In this document: piece by piece, positions 1-6,782 of the stretch
How the letters are laid out: the number at the start of each line of letters is the position of its first letter
Position numbering within the stretch: position 1 is the first letter of the stretch
Assembly (NCBI GenBank): GCA_005883445.1
Contig: VAZL01000271.1
Span: 1,212-12,616, forward strand
DNA length: 11,405 nt
Direction of reading: 5' to 3'
Source: Alphaproteobacteria bacterium
Lineage (GTDB): Bacteria; Pseudomonadota; Alphaproteobacteria; Rhizobiales; Xanthobacteraceae
The notes under the pieces: generated by a model
What the model was told of the DNA's origin: nothing
Databases searched by the model: none
What the model saw: only the letters and a program-made list of their open reading frames with translations
Program-made: the position numbers and the translations under genes

Positions 1-246
1 GACGTCGGCGCCGAGCCGCTTGCCCGCAAGCTCGAAGGAGGCCTGGGTGCGGGTCGAGACCTCGAAAAACAAGTTGATGAGCGTTCGCCCGCGCAGCGAA
101 ACCTGCTTCTTGTCGATCTGGCGGTTGAGGTCGACGAAGTGCTCGGCGAGATCGAGCAGCCCCAAAATCTCCTCGCGCGAAAGCCCTTCGATCCCCAACA
201 GATCGCGCTGGTTGAGGACGAAGGTGGACTTTTGAGCGATGTTCAT
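1..246 (-). CDS. pyrB: Aspartate carbamoyltransferase, N-terminal 82 residues (partial)
   Basis: This is the catalytic subunit of aspartate transcarbamylase, which joins carbamoyl phosphate to L-aspartate in the second step of pyrimidine synthesis in the cytoplasm. The visible N-terminus (MNIAQKSTFVLNQRDLLGIE) runs into the carbamoyl-phosphate-binding region FFEVSTRTQASFELAGKRLG, where the family signature S-T-R-T is intact. The reading frame is open to base 1, so the C-terminal three quarters lie outside the window. The start is the ATG at 246. There is no Shine-Dalgarno sequence before it, but a promoter-like pair ends only 10 bases upstream, so the mRNA may be nearly leaderless. The gene is divergent from the acyl-CoA dehydrogenase gene. 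Identity is secure from the motif; only the length is unknown. Confidence 0.95.
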   Translation of the reverse strand, partial: MNIAQKSTFVLNQRDLLGIEGLSREEILGLLDLAEHFVDLNRQIDKKQVSLRGRTLINLFFEVSTRTQASFELAGKRLGADV

Positions 247-256
247 TAAAGCCGGT

Positions 257-285
257 TCTATAGGCCCGGCGCTCGTCGGCCGCAA
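257..285 (-). promoter_or_regulatory. Putative sigma-70 promoter of pyrB
   Basis: Reading the minus strand, TTGCGG (285-280) and TATAGA (262-257) are separated by exactly 17 bases. This is a good match to the housekeeping -35/-10 pattern. Transcription would begin about 7 bases after the -10 box, that is only a few bases before the pyrB ATG at 246. This is a pattern match only; the start site has not been measured. Confidence 0.4.
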
Positions 286-405
286 GGGCGCGGGGGCCGT
301 GTCGGGCAAAGCGGCTGTGGATGTTTCGCAAGCGCGGGACGGCTGAAGCGGCGGCGAAATCGGGCTATCAATGGTCCGCTCGCGCGAACGGGGCGCGCGG
401 CGGAT

Positions 406-409
406 GGAG
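406..409 (+). promoter_or_regulatory. Shine-Dalgarno site that decides the aidB start
   Basis: GGAG lies 6 bases before the ATG at 416. The in-frame alternatives at 371 and 404 have no comparable site, and starting at 416 gives a protein of the usual family length. Confidence 0.6.
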
Positions 410-415
410 CGGGCG

Positions 416-2044
416 ATGCGCGTCGAGGAGGTGCTCAACCAGTCGCCGCCCTACGTGGACGTCGATCTTTACGCCAGCGACCGGCCGCTGCAGAGCGCCG
501 TCGCGGCCAACGGCGGCGAGCACGACGCAGCGGCGCTATCGGCGTTCGGCAAGCACTGGGGCACCGCCGACATGTTCGACCTCGCGCGCGCGACCAACGA
601 GCATCCGCCCGAGCTGAAGGCGTTCGACGCCAGGGGCAATCGGCGCGACGTCGTCGAATTTCACCCGGCCTACCATCATTTCATGGCGGAGAGCGTCGCT
701 GCGGGCTTGGCGGCCTCGACCTGGCGCGAGGATGCAACGCCCGCGCCCGCCCCGGCGCAGCTGACGCGCACCGCGCGCTTCTACATGGCGGCGCAGGTCG
801 AGACCGGCCACCTTTGTCCCCTCACCATGACCCACGCCGCGGTGGCAGCGTTCGCGGTCGAGCGGGCGCTCGTGGCCAAGTTCATGCCCAAGATCATGTC
901 GCGCCGTTACGACCCGCGTTTCCGACCGTGGTGGGAGAAGGGCGGCGTCACGCTCGGCATGGGCATGACCGAGAAGCAGGGCGGCACCGACGTGCGCACC
1001 AACACCACGCGCGCCGAACCCGCGGGCGAGGCCTACGCGATCACCGGCCACAAATGGTTCATGTCGGCGCCCATGTGCGACGCCTTTCTGGTGTTGGCGC
1101 AGGCGCGGGGCGGGCTCACCTGCTTTCTCATGCCGCGCTTTCGTCCCGACGGAACGGTCAACGGGCTCCATTTCCAGCGCCTCAAGGACAAGCTCGGCAA
1201 CCGCTCCAATGCCTCCTCGGAGGTCGAGTTCGTGGACGCGTTCGCCTGGCGGGTGGGCGAGGAGGGCAGGGGCGTGCGCACCATCATCAATATGGTCCAG
1301 CTCACGCGGCTCGATTGCGCCATTGCCTCCGCCGGCCTCATGCGCATGGCGCTGGCGCAGGCGATCCACCACGCGCGCCACCGCACCGTGTTCCAAAAGC
1401 ATCTTGCCGATCAGCCCATGATGCGGGCGGCGCTCGCGGACATGGCGCTCGAGGTGGAGGCCGCGACCGCGCTCACGCTGCGGCTCGCGCGCTCCTTCGA
1501 TCTCGCCGAGGCCGATCCGCGCGAAGCCGCGCGCGCGCGGCTGCTGACGCCGGCGGTGAAATATTGGGTGTGCAAGCGCGCGCCCGGCTTGATCTGCGAG
1601 GCGATGGAGTGTCTTGGCGGCAACGGCTATGTCGAGGAGAGCATGTTGCCGCGACTCTATCGCGAGGCGCCGGTCAACGCGATCTGGGAAGGCTCCGGCA
1701 ACGTGATGTGTCTCGACGTGCTGCGGGCGCTCGGCCAAGACCGCGAAGCCGCGCGGGCGGCGTTGGCGGCACTTGCCGAGGAGGCGGCCGATCTGCCGGC
1801 CGCGCGCGCGGCGCTCGATTTCATCGCGCGCGCGGTTGCGGCGGAGGACGCCGAGGGCGAGGCGCGCGCCGCGGTCGATCGCCTCGCGCTGCTGGCGGCG
1901 GCGGCGGCGTTGCGGCAGAGCGCCCCCGAGGTCGCCGCCCTGTTCGCGCGCACGCGGCTCGAGGACGGCCACGGCGCCATCTATGGAACGAGCCGCATCG
2001 CTCCCGACGAAGCGCGCCGGCTCATCGAGCGTGCCTTGCCGTAG
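416..2044 (+). CDS. aidB: AidB-type acyl-CoA dehydrogenase family flavoprotein
   Basis: This is a 542-residue protein, almost the length of E. coli AidB (541). AidB is an FAD-binding acyl-CoA dehydrogenase relative of the alkylation (Ada) response that binds DNA and has weak isovaleryl-CoA dehydrogenase activity. Family landmarks are GMGMTEKQGGTDV (181-193, flavin and substrate loop), HKWFMSAP (212-219), RLKDKLGNRSNASSEVEF (255-272) and AIWEGSGNVMCLDVLRALG (422-440), where E425 occupies the catalytic-glutamate position of the family. The Ala/Arg-rich C-terminal part (about 440-542) corresponds to the DNA-binding extension of AidB. The ATG at 416 was chosen over 371 and 404 because of its GGAG site and the resulting length. 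No ada or alkB gene is visible nearby, so a DNA-protection role is known for the family but only inferred here; a catabolic acyl-CoA dehydrogenase is the alternative. The gene converges on psiE with a 35-base gap. Confidence 0.88.
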   Translation: MRVEEVLNQSPPYVDVDLYASDRPLQSAVAANGGEHDAAALSAFGKHWGTADMFDLARATNEHPPELKAFDARGNRRDVVEFHPAYHHFMAESVAAGLAASTWREDATPAPAPAQLTRTARFYMAAQVETGHLCPLTMTHAAVAAFAVERALVAKFMPKIMSRRYDPRFRPWWEKGGVTLGMGMTEKQGGTDVRTNTTRAEPAGEAYAITGHKWFMSAPMCDAFLVLAQARGGLTCFLMPRFRPDGTVNGLHFQRLKDKLGNRSNASSEVEFVDAFAWRVGEEGRGVRTIINMVQLTRLDCAIASAGLMRMALAQAIHHARHRTVFQKHLADQPMMRAALADMALEVEAATALTLRLARSFDLAEADPREAARARLLTPAVKYWVCKRAPGLICEAMECLGGNGYVEESMLPRLYREAPVNAIWEGSGNVMCLDVLRALGQDREAARAALAALAEEAADLPAARAALDFIARAVAAEDAEGEARAAVDRLALLAAAAALRQSAPEVAALFARTRLEDGHGAIYGTSRIAPDEARRLIERALP

Positions 2045-2073
2045 GCTCGAGTGAAGCGCGATCAGCCGTCGTT

Positions 2074-2091
2074 TTGGCGTTATCTCGCCAA
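2074..2091. terminator. Inverted repeat between convergent aidB and psiE
   Basis: TTGGCG (2074-2079) and CGCCAA (2086-2091) form a perfect 6-bp stem with a 6-base loop. The stem spans the psiE stop codon and lies 30 bases after the aidB stop. A convergent gap is where a bidirectional terminator is expected, but there is no T-tract on either strand, so an intrinsic terminator is only weakly supported. Confidence 0.3.
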
Positions 2092-2550
2092 GTCAGCCGC
2101 CGGCCTTTCGGATGGATATTTGTATGACCCGAATCTCAGGACCAGCACGGCGAACGACAGGAGGAGAATTGCGCCCGTTATAACCAGTATATCCACCCCC
2201 GTGCGGTGCTCGGCGCCTACGATTTCGATCAGCACGCGGCCGAGAGCCGTGATTGCAACATAGATCAGGTATCGTACCGGGAGGCGGGTGGTCTTGAAAT
2301 AGATGCCGACCATCGCTCCAATCTCAAGATAGATGAACAGGAGGAGAATGTCTCCGAGGCTCGCGTGGCCTCGGGCGGCCATGCCGATGAAAGCTGCGGC
2401 CGCTGACCAAACGGTCGTCGCCCCAATTGCGAATAAGGCCAGGTAATGAAATGCATCGACTAAGAATTCGCCGACCGCGTCGACCGTCTCTTTCATGCCC
2501 CGATGCAAGCTGCTCGTCGCAGTACCGAGCCGGCGCATTATTTCCAACAT
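2080..2550 (-). CDS. psiE: PsiE-family (phosphate-starvation-inducible E) membrane protein
   Basis: This 156-residue protein is predicted to sit in the inner membrane with four helices: roughly residues 32-58 (HYLALFAIGATTVWSAAAAF), 65-85, 90-112 and 118-140. The core LLLFIYLEIGAMVGIYFKTT, continuing into RLPVRYLIYVAITALGRVLIE, is the signature of the PsiE family, whose biochemical role is unknown; E. coli psiE (136 residues) responds to phosphate starvation and cAMP-CRP. The start at 2550 is supported by AGGAGGGG at 2561-2554, with its AGGAGG core 5 bases from the ATG. The N-terminus is slightly longer than in E. coli. No convincing Pho box was seen upstream, so phosphate control is not shown here. 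The gene follows ruvX on the same strand after 85 bases. Confidence 0.85.
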   Translation of the reverse strand: MLEIMRRLGTATSSLHRGMKETVDAVGEFLVDAFHYLALFAIGATTVWSAAAAFIGMAARGHASLGDILLLFIYLEIGAMVGIYFKTTRLPVRYLIYVAITALGRVLIEIVGAEHRTGVDILVITGAILLLSFAVLVLRFGSYKYPSERPAADLAR

Positions 2551-2635
2551 GGACCCCTCCTCGTGTACTCGGTGACGCGTCTAGCTGGGTCGGCCGGCGT
2601 CCCGCGATCGGCGCGAGCTTACCGTTTCGACACTC

Positions 2636-3127
2636 TCAATGCCGTGACGGCGCCAACACGCCGCGGGCGAGCCGGTCGAGCGCGCCCTGCAAAATGAACG
2701 CGGCGGCGTGCTGATCGATCACTCTCGCGCGGCGGGCGCGAGTGACATTGGCCGCGATCAGTTCGCGCTCCACCGCCGCGGTGGACAGCCGCTCGTCCCA
2801 CAACGCGATCGGCAGCTCGGTCAAACGCGCGAGATTGCGGGCAAAGGCGCGCGTCGATTGCGCGCGCGGACCTTCGCTGCCGTCCATATTGATGGGAAGG
2901 CCGAGCACGAAGGCGGCGGCTTGCCGTTCGGCGGCAAGCGCGAGCAGCCGCGCGGCATCGGCGGAGAAATTCTTGCGCGCGATGGTTTCGACCGCGGTCG
3001 CGAGCCGCCGGTCGGGATCGCTCGCCGCAACGCCGATCGTCTTGGTGCCGAGGTCGAGGCCGATCAACGCCCCGCGGGCGGGCAAATGTACCGCCGCCTC
3101 GGCCAGGGGGAGGATCAGTGCCGGCAT
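2636..3127 (-). CDS. ruvX: RuvX/YqgF, putative pre-16S rRNA nuclease / Holliday junction resolvase family
   Basis: This 163-residue cytoplasmic nuclease of the RNase H-like fold is implicated in 5' maturation of 16S rRNA (YqgF) and named for resemblance to Holliday junction resolvases. The conserved elements are GLDLGTKTIGVAASD (23-37) with catalytic D25, VLGLPINMDGSEGPRAQ (74-90), LWDERLST (109-116) with E112, and VIDQHAAAFILQ (136-147) with D138, so all three acidic residues of the active site are present. The open frame extends much further upstream, but the ATG at 3127 gives the usual family length (about 140-165) and places a short N-terminal extension before the first strand. No clear Shine-Dalgarno precedes it. 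It is divergent from the RHH-like gene; psiE follows on the same strand. Confidence 0.92.
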   Translation of the reverse strand: MPALILPLAEAAVHLPARGALIGLDLGTKTIGVAASDPDRRLATAVETIARKNFSADAARLLALAAERQAAAFVLGLPINMDGSEGPRAQSTRAFARNLARLTELPIALWDERLSTAAVERELIAANVTRARRARVIDQHAAAFILQGALDRLARGVLAPSRH

Positions 3128-3225
3128 CGGCGATGGGTAACACGCGTGCCGCCCCGCGGCCAACGTGGAAGTCGCTATCGCGCTTGTGCCGATGCGTTGT
3201 TCTATGATGCGTCGTCCACTCCAGC

Positions 3226-3233
3226 GGAGGAGG
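3226..3233 (+). promoter_or_regulatory. Shine-Dalgarno site of the RHH-like gene
   Basis: GGAGGAGG lies 5 bases before the ATG at 3239. It is an unusually complete match and fixes this start within a longer open frame that reaches back to 2708. Confidence 0.7.
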
Positions 3234-3238
3234 TCGTC

Positions 3239-3484
3239 ATGGCCAAGGGGCCGGCCCGTGTCCGGCGTAAGCTCGTGGAATTCGACGAGGAGACGTGGCA
3301 GGCCTTGGACCTGCTCGGGCGCGACTCGATGAAGACGCTCCAGGAGCTTGCCGACGAGGCCTTTCGTGATCTGCTGCGCAAATACGACCGGCCGACCGAC
3401 TTGAAGGCCGCGCTCAAGCAGAGCGCGCGATCCCCCACCGCGCCGCATGCGGTCGCACAGAACCGAAGTCGGGGACGACGTTAG
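3239..3484 (+). CDS. Small ribbon-helix-helix-like protein
   Basis: This is an 81-residue basic protein. Its layout is a short strand (RRKLVEFDEET, 9-19), a helix (WQALDLLGRDS, 20-30) and a second helix (KTLQELADEAFRDLLRKY, 32-49), the order expected of a CopG/Arc-type ribbon-helix-helix DNA-binding fold. A polar, Arg/Lys-rich tail (50-81) follows. No toxin gene sits downstream: the next gene is on the opposite strand 7 bases away, so an antitoxin role is not supported by context. The start is fixed by GGAGGAGG. I recognise it as similar to small proteins of Bradyrhizobium relatives of unknown function. A DNA-binding role is inference from the predicted fold only. Confidence 0.75.
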   Translation: MAKGPARVRRKLVEFDEETWQALDLLGRDSMKTLQELADEAFRDLLRKYDRPTDLKAALKQSARSPTAPHAVAQNRSRGRR

Positions 3485-3491
3485 CTGCGTC

Positions 3492-3836
3492 TCAAGTCGC
3501 GGGCGGCGGCGCGAAGAAGCAGCGCCGGCTGCCGTCGGGCCGCTTGCAGCGCCAGAATTCGCCGTCGGGCGAGGGCTGGGCTTCGGCGAATGGAACGGAC
3601 TCGTACATCGACGGCCCGATGCCGGCGAGCGGGCCATGGATGATCACATAGCCTTCGCCGGTCATCATGACACGCTCCTTCGGGACGACGAAGCAATCGC
3701 CCTCGCCGCAGCACCATTCGCCGGCGGCGTTGCGATGGCCGCCGCGCGAGATCCAGCTATCGTGGGCTAACGTATCGGGAATGACGAGAGCGACGCCCGC
3801 AAAGACAAGCGCGAACCGTGCAAGGCTTCCGAACAT
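3492..3836 (-). CDS. Small secreted Cys-rich protein of unknown function
   Basis: This 114-residue protein has a Sec signal peptide (MFGSLARFALVFAGVALVIP, likely cut after about residue 24, LA/HD). The mature part starts HDSWISRGGHRNAAGEWCCG and carries five cysteines (42, 43, 48, 97, 106) in WCCGEGDC and WRCKRPDGSRRC, suggesting disulfides or a metal or cofactor site in the periplasm. I recognise the HDSW...WCCG pattern as a hypothetical family in Hyphomicrobiales but know no function. The ATG at 3836 was chosen over longer in-frame starts because it begins the signal peptide; AAAGGGA lies upstream. It converges on the RHH-like gene. Confidence 0.78.
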   Translation of the reverse strand: MFGSLARFALVFAGVALVIPDTLAHDSWISRGGHRNAAGEWCCGEGDCFVVPKERVMMTGEGYVIIHGPLAGIGPSMYESVPFAEAQPSPDGEFWRCKRPDGSRRCFFAPPPAT

Positions 3837-3987
3837 GGGTACGTCCCTTTCGTTGTCCCGGCCCGGCAGCCGATCAAACCACGCACACTCTCCTTGGTTC
3901 CCGGATAGCGCCGGTTGCAGACAAGCACTCCGCACGCGGCTTTGTGGATAAACTCAACCGTGGGGCGCGTCTGCGCTCCCGTCGGCG

Positions 3988-4003
3988 AATCAACCCCTTG
4001 ATT
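3988..4003. repeat. Perfect inverted repeat AATCAA-CCCC-TTGATT
   Basis: The 6-base arms are perfect, with a 4-base CCCC spacer, in the AT-richer part of the intergenic region. It could be an operator or a small hairpin. No T-tract follows, so a terminator is unlikely. Confidence 0.5.
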
Positions 4004-4109
4004 TGGAAGTATAAACCTAAATCGAGGTTCGCGCACATCCCAAGATATTGCATTGCACCATTGCGCCCGGAACGCGGGCCGACGCGGCCGAAGGCGCAGC
4101 GAGAAGTCA

Positions 4110-4136
4110 TTGCCAGCGCGACACTTACGGTAAGAT
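4110..4136 (+). promoter_or_regulatory. Possible promoter of the binding-protein gene
   Basis: TTGCCA (4110-4115) and TAAGAT (4131-4136) are spaced by 15 bases, shorter than ideal. The palindrome CTTAC-G-GTAAG (4124-4134) overlaps the -10 element and could be a regulator site. The predicted 5' leader would be about 16 bases. Confidence 0.28.
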
Positions 4137-4158
4137 GTGGCAAGCAATGGAGGACGTG

Positions 4159-4926
4159 ATGAGAATAGTGTTGCTGGGGCTTGCGATGGTGCTCATGGCC
4201 GCTGGCGCGCCGCGCGGAGCCGCCGGCGCGGAAATCAAGGTGCTCACCGCCGGCGCCTTCAAGCAGGTGCTGCTGGCGCTCCTCCCCGACTTCGAGCGGA
4301 CGAGCGGCCACAAGGTGACGGTTGAAAACGACACGGTCGGCGCGTTGACTAAGCGGATCGAGGGCGGGGAGGTGTTCGACCTCGCCGTGCTTACGCCCAA
4401 GGCGGTCGACGACCTCGCGAAGGAGGGCAAGTTCGCCGCGGGCAGCCGGGCAAATCTCGCGCGGGTCGGCATCGGCGTCGTGGTCAAGGACGGCACGCCC
4501 AAGCCCGACATCGGCTCGGTCGCCGCGTTCAAGCAGGCGCTGCTCGCGGCCAAGTCGGTGGCCTATATCGACCCCGCCGCTGGCGGCTCGAGCGGCATCT
4601 ACGTCGCCGGTCTGCTCGACAAGCTCGGGATCGCCGCCGACGTGAAGCCCAAGGCCAAGTTGATCCCGGGCGGCGCGGTGGCGGAGCACGTGGCCAAGGG
4701 CGAGGCGGAGCTCGGCATTCACCAGATCAGCGAAATCCTGCCGGTGAAAGGCGTCACGCTCGTGGGCCCGCTGCCGGTGGAAATTCAGAACTACACCGTT
4801 TATGCCGCCGGCGTCGGCGCCCACGCCAAGGAGAGCGACGCCGCCAAGGCCTTGCTCAAGACTTTGACGAGCCCGGCCGCCGCCGAGGTGCTCAAATCGA
4901 AGGGCATGGAGCCGGCCGGGTCGTGA
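4159..4926 (+). CDS. ModA-like periplasmic substrate-binding protein (orphan)
   Basis: This 255-residue protein has a Sec signal peptide (residues 1-24, ending GAAGA/EIKV) and a type II periplasmic binding fold of the molybdate/sulfate-binding superfamily (SBP_bac_11-like). Visible elements are VLTAGAFKQVL (28-38, the first ligand-binding loop), FDLAVLTPKAVDDLAKEGK (73-91), AYIDPAAGGSSGIYVAGLLD (135-154) and GGAVAEHVAKGEAELGIHQI (171-190). The fold resembles ModA, but no modB/modC permease or ATPase genes are adjacent and the substrate cannot be assigned. The ATG at 4159 was preferred over 4048, 4135 and 4147 because GGAGG (4149-4153) lies 5 bases upstream and it begins the signal peptide exactly. 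A hydrolase gene follows after 17 bases, probably in the same transcript. Confidence 0.83.
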   Translation: MRIVLLGLAMVLMAAGAPRGAAGAEIKVLTAGAFKQVLLALLPDFERTSGHKVTVENDTVGALTKRIEGGEVFDLAVLTPKAVDDLAKEGKFAAGSRANLARVGIGVVVKDGTPKPDIGSVAAFKQALLAAKSVAYIDPAAGGSSGIYVAGLLDKLGIAADVKPKAKLIPGGAVAEHVAKGEAELGIHQISEILPVKGVTLVGPLPVEIQNYTVYAAGVGAHAKESDAAKALLKTLTSPAAAEVLKSKGMEPAGS

Positions 4927-4943
4927 CGCCCAGCTAGGTTCGC

Positions 4944-5654
4944 ATGCAGGCGATGAGCATCAAAGCGCTGTTCTTCGACGTGTTCGGCACGTTGGTCGAC
5001 TTTCGCACCGGGGTGGCGCGCGAGGCCGAGAGAATTCTCGGCGCCGCCGGACACAAGCTCGACTGGTCCGCCTTCGCGGATGCCTGGCGCAAGGAATACC
5101 AGCCCGCCTTGGAGGACGTGCGTGCCGGCCGCAGGCCCTTCTGTAAGCTCGACGTGCTGCATCGGGAGAACCTCGATCGCATCCTGCCGCGCTTCGGAGT
5201 TTCGAATGTTGCGGAGGACGCCGCGCGCAATCTCAATCTCGCCTGGCATCGGCTTCCCGCGTGGCCCGATGTGCCTGGAGGGCTTGCCCGGCTCAAGCGC
5301 CGCTTCCTGCTGGCGCCGGTCTCGAACGGCAACATCTCGCTCATGGTCGATCTCGCCCGCCGCAACAACTTTCCCTGGGACGCGATCTTGGGCGCGGAAG
5401 TCGCGGGCGACTACAAGCCCAAGCCGAGCCTCTATCTCGGCGCCTGCGAGGCCTTCGATCTGCCGCCCGCCGACTGCATGATTGTCGCCGCGCATACCAA
5501 CGATCTTCTGCACGCAGCCAAGTGCGGGCTGCGCACGGCGCACGTCGCACGGCCGAACGAGCACGGGCCGGGCATCGGCGAAGCCGCGCCCAAGGCGCCG
5601 GTGGACATCGCGGCGGCGAATCTTGACGATCTCGCCGCCAAGCTCGGCGCGTGA
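4944..5654 (+). CDS. Haloacid dehalogenase type II-like HAD hydrolase
   Basis: This 236-residue cytoplasmic hydrolase belongs to the HAD superfamily, close to L-2-haloacid dehalogenases, which release halide from short 2-halo acids. Motif I is FFDVFGTLVD with nucleophile D12; the residue two positions on is F14 rather than Asp, which fits dehalogenases and not phosphatases. Other elements are W48-R49 near the halide-binding Arg position, motif II VSNGN (S127-N128) and motif III DYKPKP (K158). Motif IV is VAAHTNDL with D187, whereas classical enzymes have an SSNAWD-type segment, so the substrate may differ. The start at 4944 has TAGG 5 bases upstream; 4953 is a possible alternative. It lies 17 bases after the binding-protein gene. 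Confidence 0.85.
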   Translation: MQAMSIKALFFDVFGTLVDFRTGVAREAERILGAAGHKLDWSAFADAWRKEYQPALEDVRAGRRPFCKLDVLHRENLDRILPRFGVSNVAEDAARNLNLAWHRLPAWPDVPGGLARLKRRFLLAPVSNGNISLMVDLARRNNFPWDAILGAEVAGDYKPKPSLYLGACEAFDLPPADCMIVAAHTNDLLHAAKCGLRTAHVARPNEHGPGIGEAAPKAPVDIAAANLDDLAAKLGA

Positions 5655-5759
5655 GGCCGGGGCCGCCCGCCGTGCCAGGGCTCAAACCCGTGACGGCGGA
5701 ACAGTTGCGCTTTGCCGCGGTTAGGGAATAGCGTTTCCGCCTTGCTGAGGAGCGACGGC

Positions 5760-6782
5760 ATGGCCGATCCCGTCTCCCAGTTCGCCACCCGCATCGCCTA
5801 CGGCGCACGGCAGCTGCCGCGGGTTGCCTGGTATATCGGACACGGCATGGTCATGCGGCGCTTGTCCCAAGCCGTGCGCGAGCGTGCCGGCCAAAAGCCG
5901 CGGCCTCAAGCGCGCGTAAACGTCCCCGACCGGCGGCGGCTTTACGCCGACATGGCGGTCCTGTTTCAGCGCGACCTCGCCAATGTCGAGGCCGGCATCT
6001 ATCCCTTGCCCGCCGATCACTTCTTCGCGGATCTGCCGGACGTTCACCGCCGCCGCGAGAAGGCAGAGTACCGGCAGGTGCTGACCGAGGACACCCGCGG
6101 CAAGCGGCCCGATTACTATCTGCGGAATTTCCACTTCCAATCGGGCGGCTGGCTGACGCAGGATTCGGCGCGGCGATACGACACCCAGGTCGAGGTGCTT
6201 TTCAACGGCTCGGCCAATGCGACGCGCCGACAAGCGCTGCTACCGCTGCACGAAGTCTTCGCCGGACGCGATCAGCGCCGCCTGCGGCTGCTCGACGTGG
6301 GCTGCGGCACCGGGCGCTTTCTCGACGCATTCAAGCAGGCATGGCCGCGCCTGCCGGCCCTCGGAGTCGATCTGTCCGAGGCTTACGTCGCCGAGGCCAA
6401 GCGCCACTTGCGGCGATGGTGCTGGATCAACGTCATGGTCGCGAACGGCGAGGCGCTTCCCGTCAAGGATGAAAGCCAGGACGCGGTGACGAGCATCTTC
6501 ATGTTTCATGAATTGCCGCCGAAGGTGCGCCGTGTCGTGTTGCGCGAGTTCGCTCGCGTATTGAAGCCCGGCGGCCGACTCGTGGTCGTGGACTCGCTGC
6601 AAATCGGCGACGAGCCCGATTACGACGGCATGCTCGAACTCTTTCCGCAGAGCTATCACGAGCCCTACTACAGAAGCTATCTCAAGGAGGACTTCGGCAG
6701 AATCGCCGCAGATTGCGGCCTCGCGCATATCCGAGACGTGAACGCTTTCGTCTCCAAGGTGATGGTTTTCGACAAGCGATGA
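5760..6782 (+). CDS. Class I SAM-dependent methyltransferase
   Basis: This is a 340-residue protein. After an N-terminal region of about 170 residues without recognised motifs comes a Rossmann-like methyltransferase domain. Motif I is RLLDVGCGTGRFLDAF (176-191), the acidic residue that binds the SAM ribose is in GVDLSEAYV (D204), motif II lies around NGEALP...QDAVTSIFMFHELP (229-253), and motif III is VLKPGGRLVVVDS (267-279). The arrangement matches the Methyltransf_11/25 group of small-molecule methyltransferases; the methyl acceptor is unknown. The N-terminal half is longer than in minimal enzymes and may bind substrate or membrane lipid. The start at 5760 has GAGGAG (5747-5752) 7 bases upstream and was preferred to the in-frame ATG at 5712. 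It lies 105 bases after the HAD gene and converges on the dioxygenase gene. Confidence 0.85.
   Translation: MADPVSQFATRIAYGARQLPRVAWYIGHGMVMRRLSQAVRERAGQKPRPQARVNVPDRRRLYADMAVLFQRDLANVEAGIYPLPADHFFADLPDVHRRREKAEYRQVLTEDTRGKRPDYYLRNFHFQSGGWLTQDSARRYDTQVEVLFNGSANATRRQALLPLHEVFAGRDQRRLRLLDVGCGTGRFLDAFKQAWPRLPALGVDLSEAYVAEAKRHLRRWCWINVMVANGEALPVKDESQDAVTSIFMFHELPPKVRRVVLREFARVLKPGGRLVVVDSLQIGDEPDYDGMLELFPQSYHEPYYRSYLKEDFGRIAADCGLAHIRDVNAFVSKVMVFDKR

Larger units (their letters stand above)
3837..4158. other. Intergenic region between divergent genes (322 bases)
   Basis: No gene is supported here. The stretch is locally AT-richer than its surroundings between about 3985 and 4030. It contains one DnaA-box-like nonamer (3943-3951), a perfect 6-bp inverted repeat (3988-4003), a small 11-base palindrome (4124-4134) and a possible promoter for the binding-protein gene (4110-4136). 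Open frames crossing it have no start sites with ribosome-binding sequences and overlap known genes. Confidence 0.6.

Noticed and set aside
536..1972. 478-residue open frame on the minus strand opposite aidB
   Set aside because: Highly Arg/Gly/Ala-rich product with no recognisable domain, exactly antisense to a well-supported gene; long antisense frames are expected from the GC bias at third positions.
814..2127. 437-residue plus-strand frame overlapping aidB
   Set aside because: Composition is Arg/Gly/His repeats typical of an out-of-frame reading of a GC-rich gene; no ribosome-binding site and no family match.
3203..3208. TATGAT as a -10 box for the RHH-like gene
   Set aside because: No acceptable -35 element at 16-18 bases upstream.
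3239..3484. Antitoxin of a toxin-antitoxin pair
   Set aside because: The RHH-like fold fits, but no toxin gene lies next to it on the same strand.
3943..3951. Replication origin suggested by a DnaA box
   Set aside because: Only one box, no cluster and no typical origin-flanking genes; kept only as a low-interest observation.
3874..4824. 316-residue minus-strand frame opposite the binding-protein gene
   Set aside because: Antisense shadow of a clear signal-peptide protein; no signature of its own.
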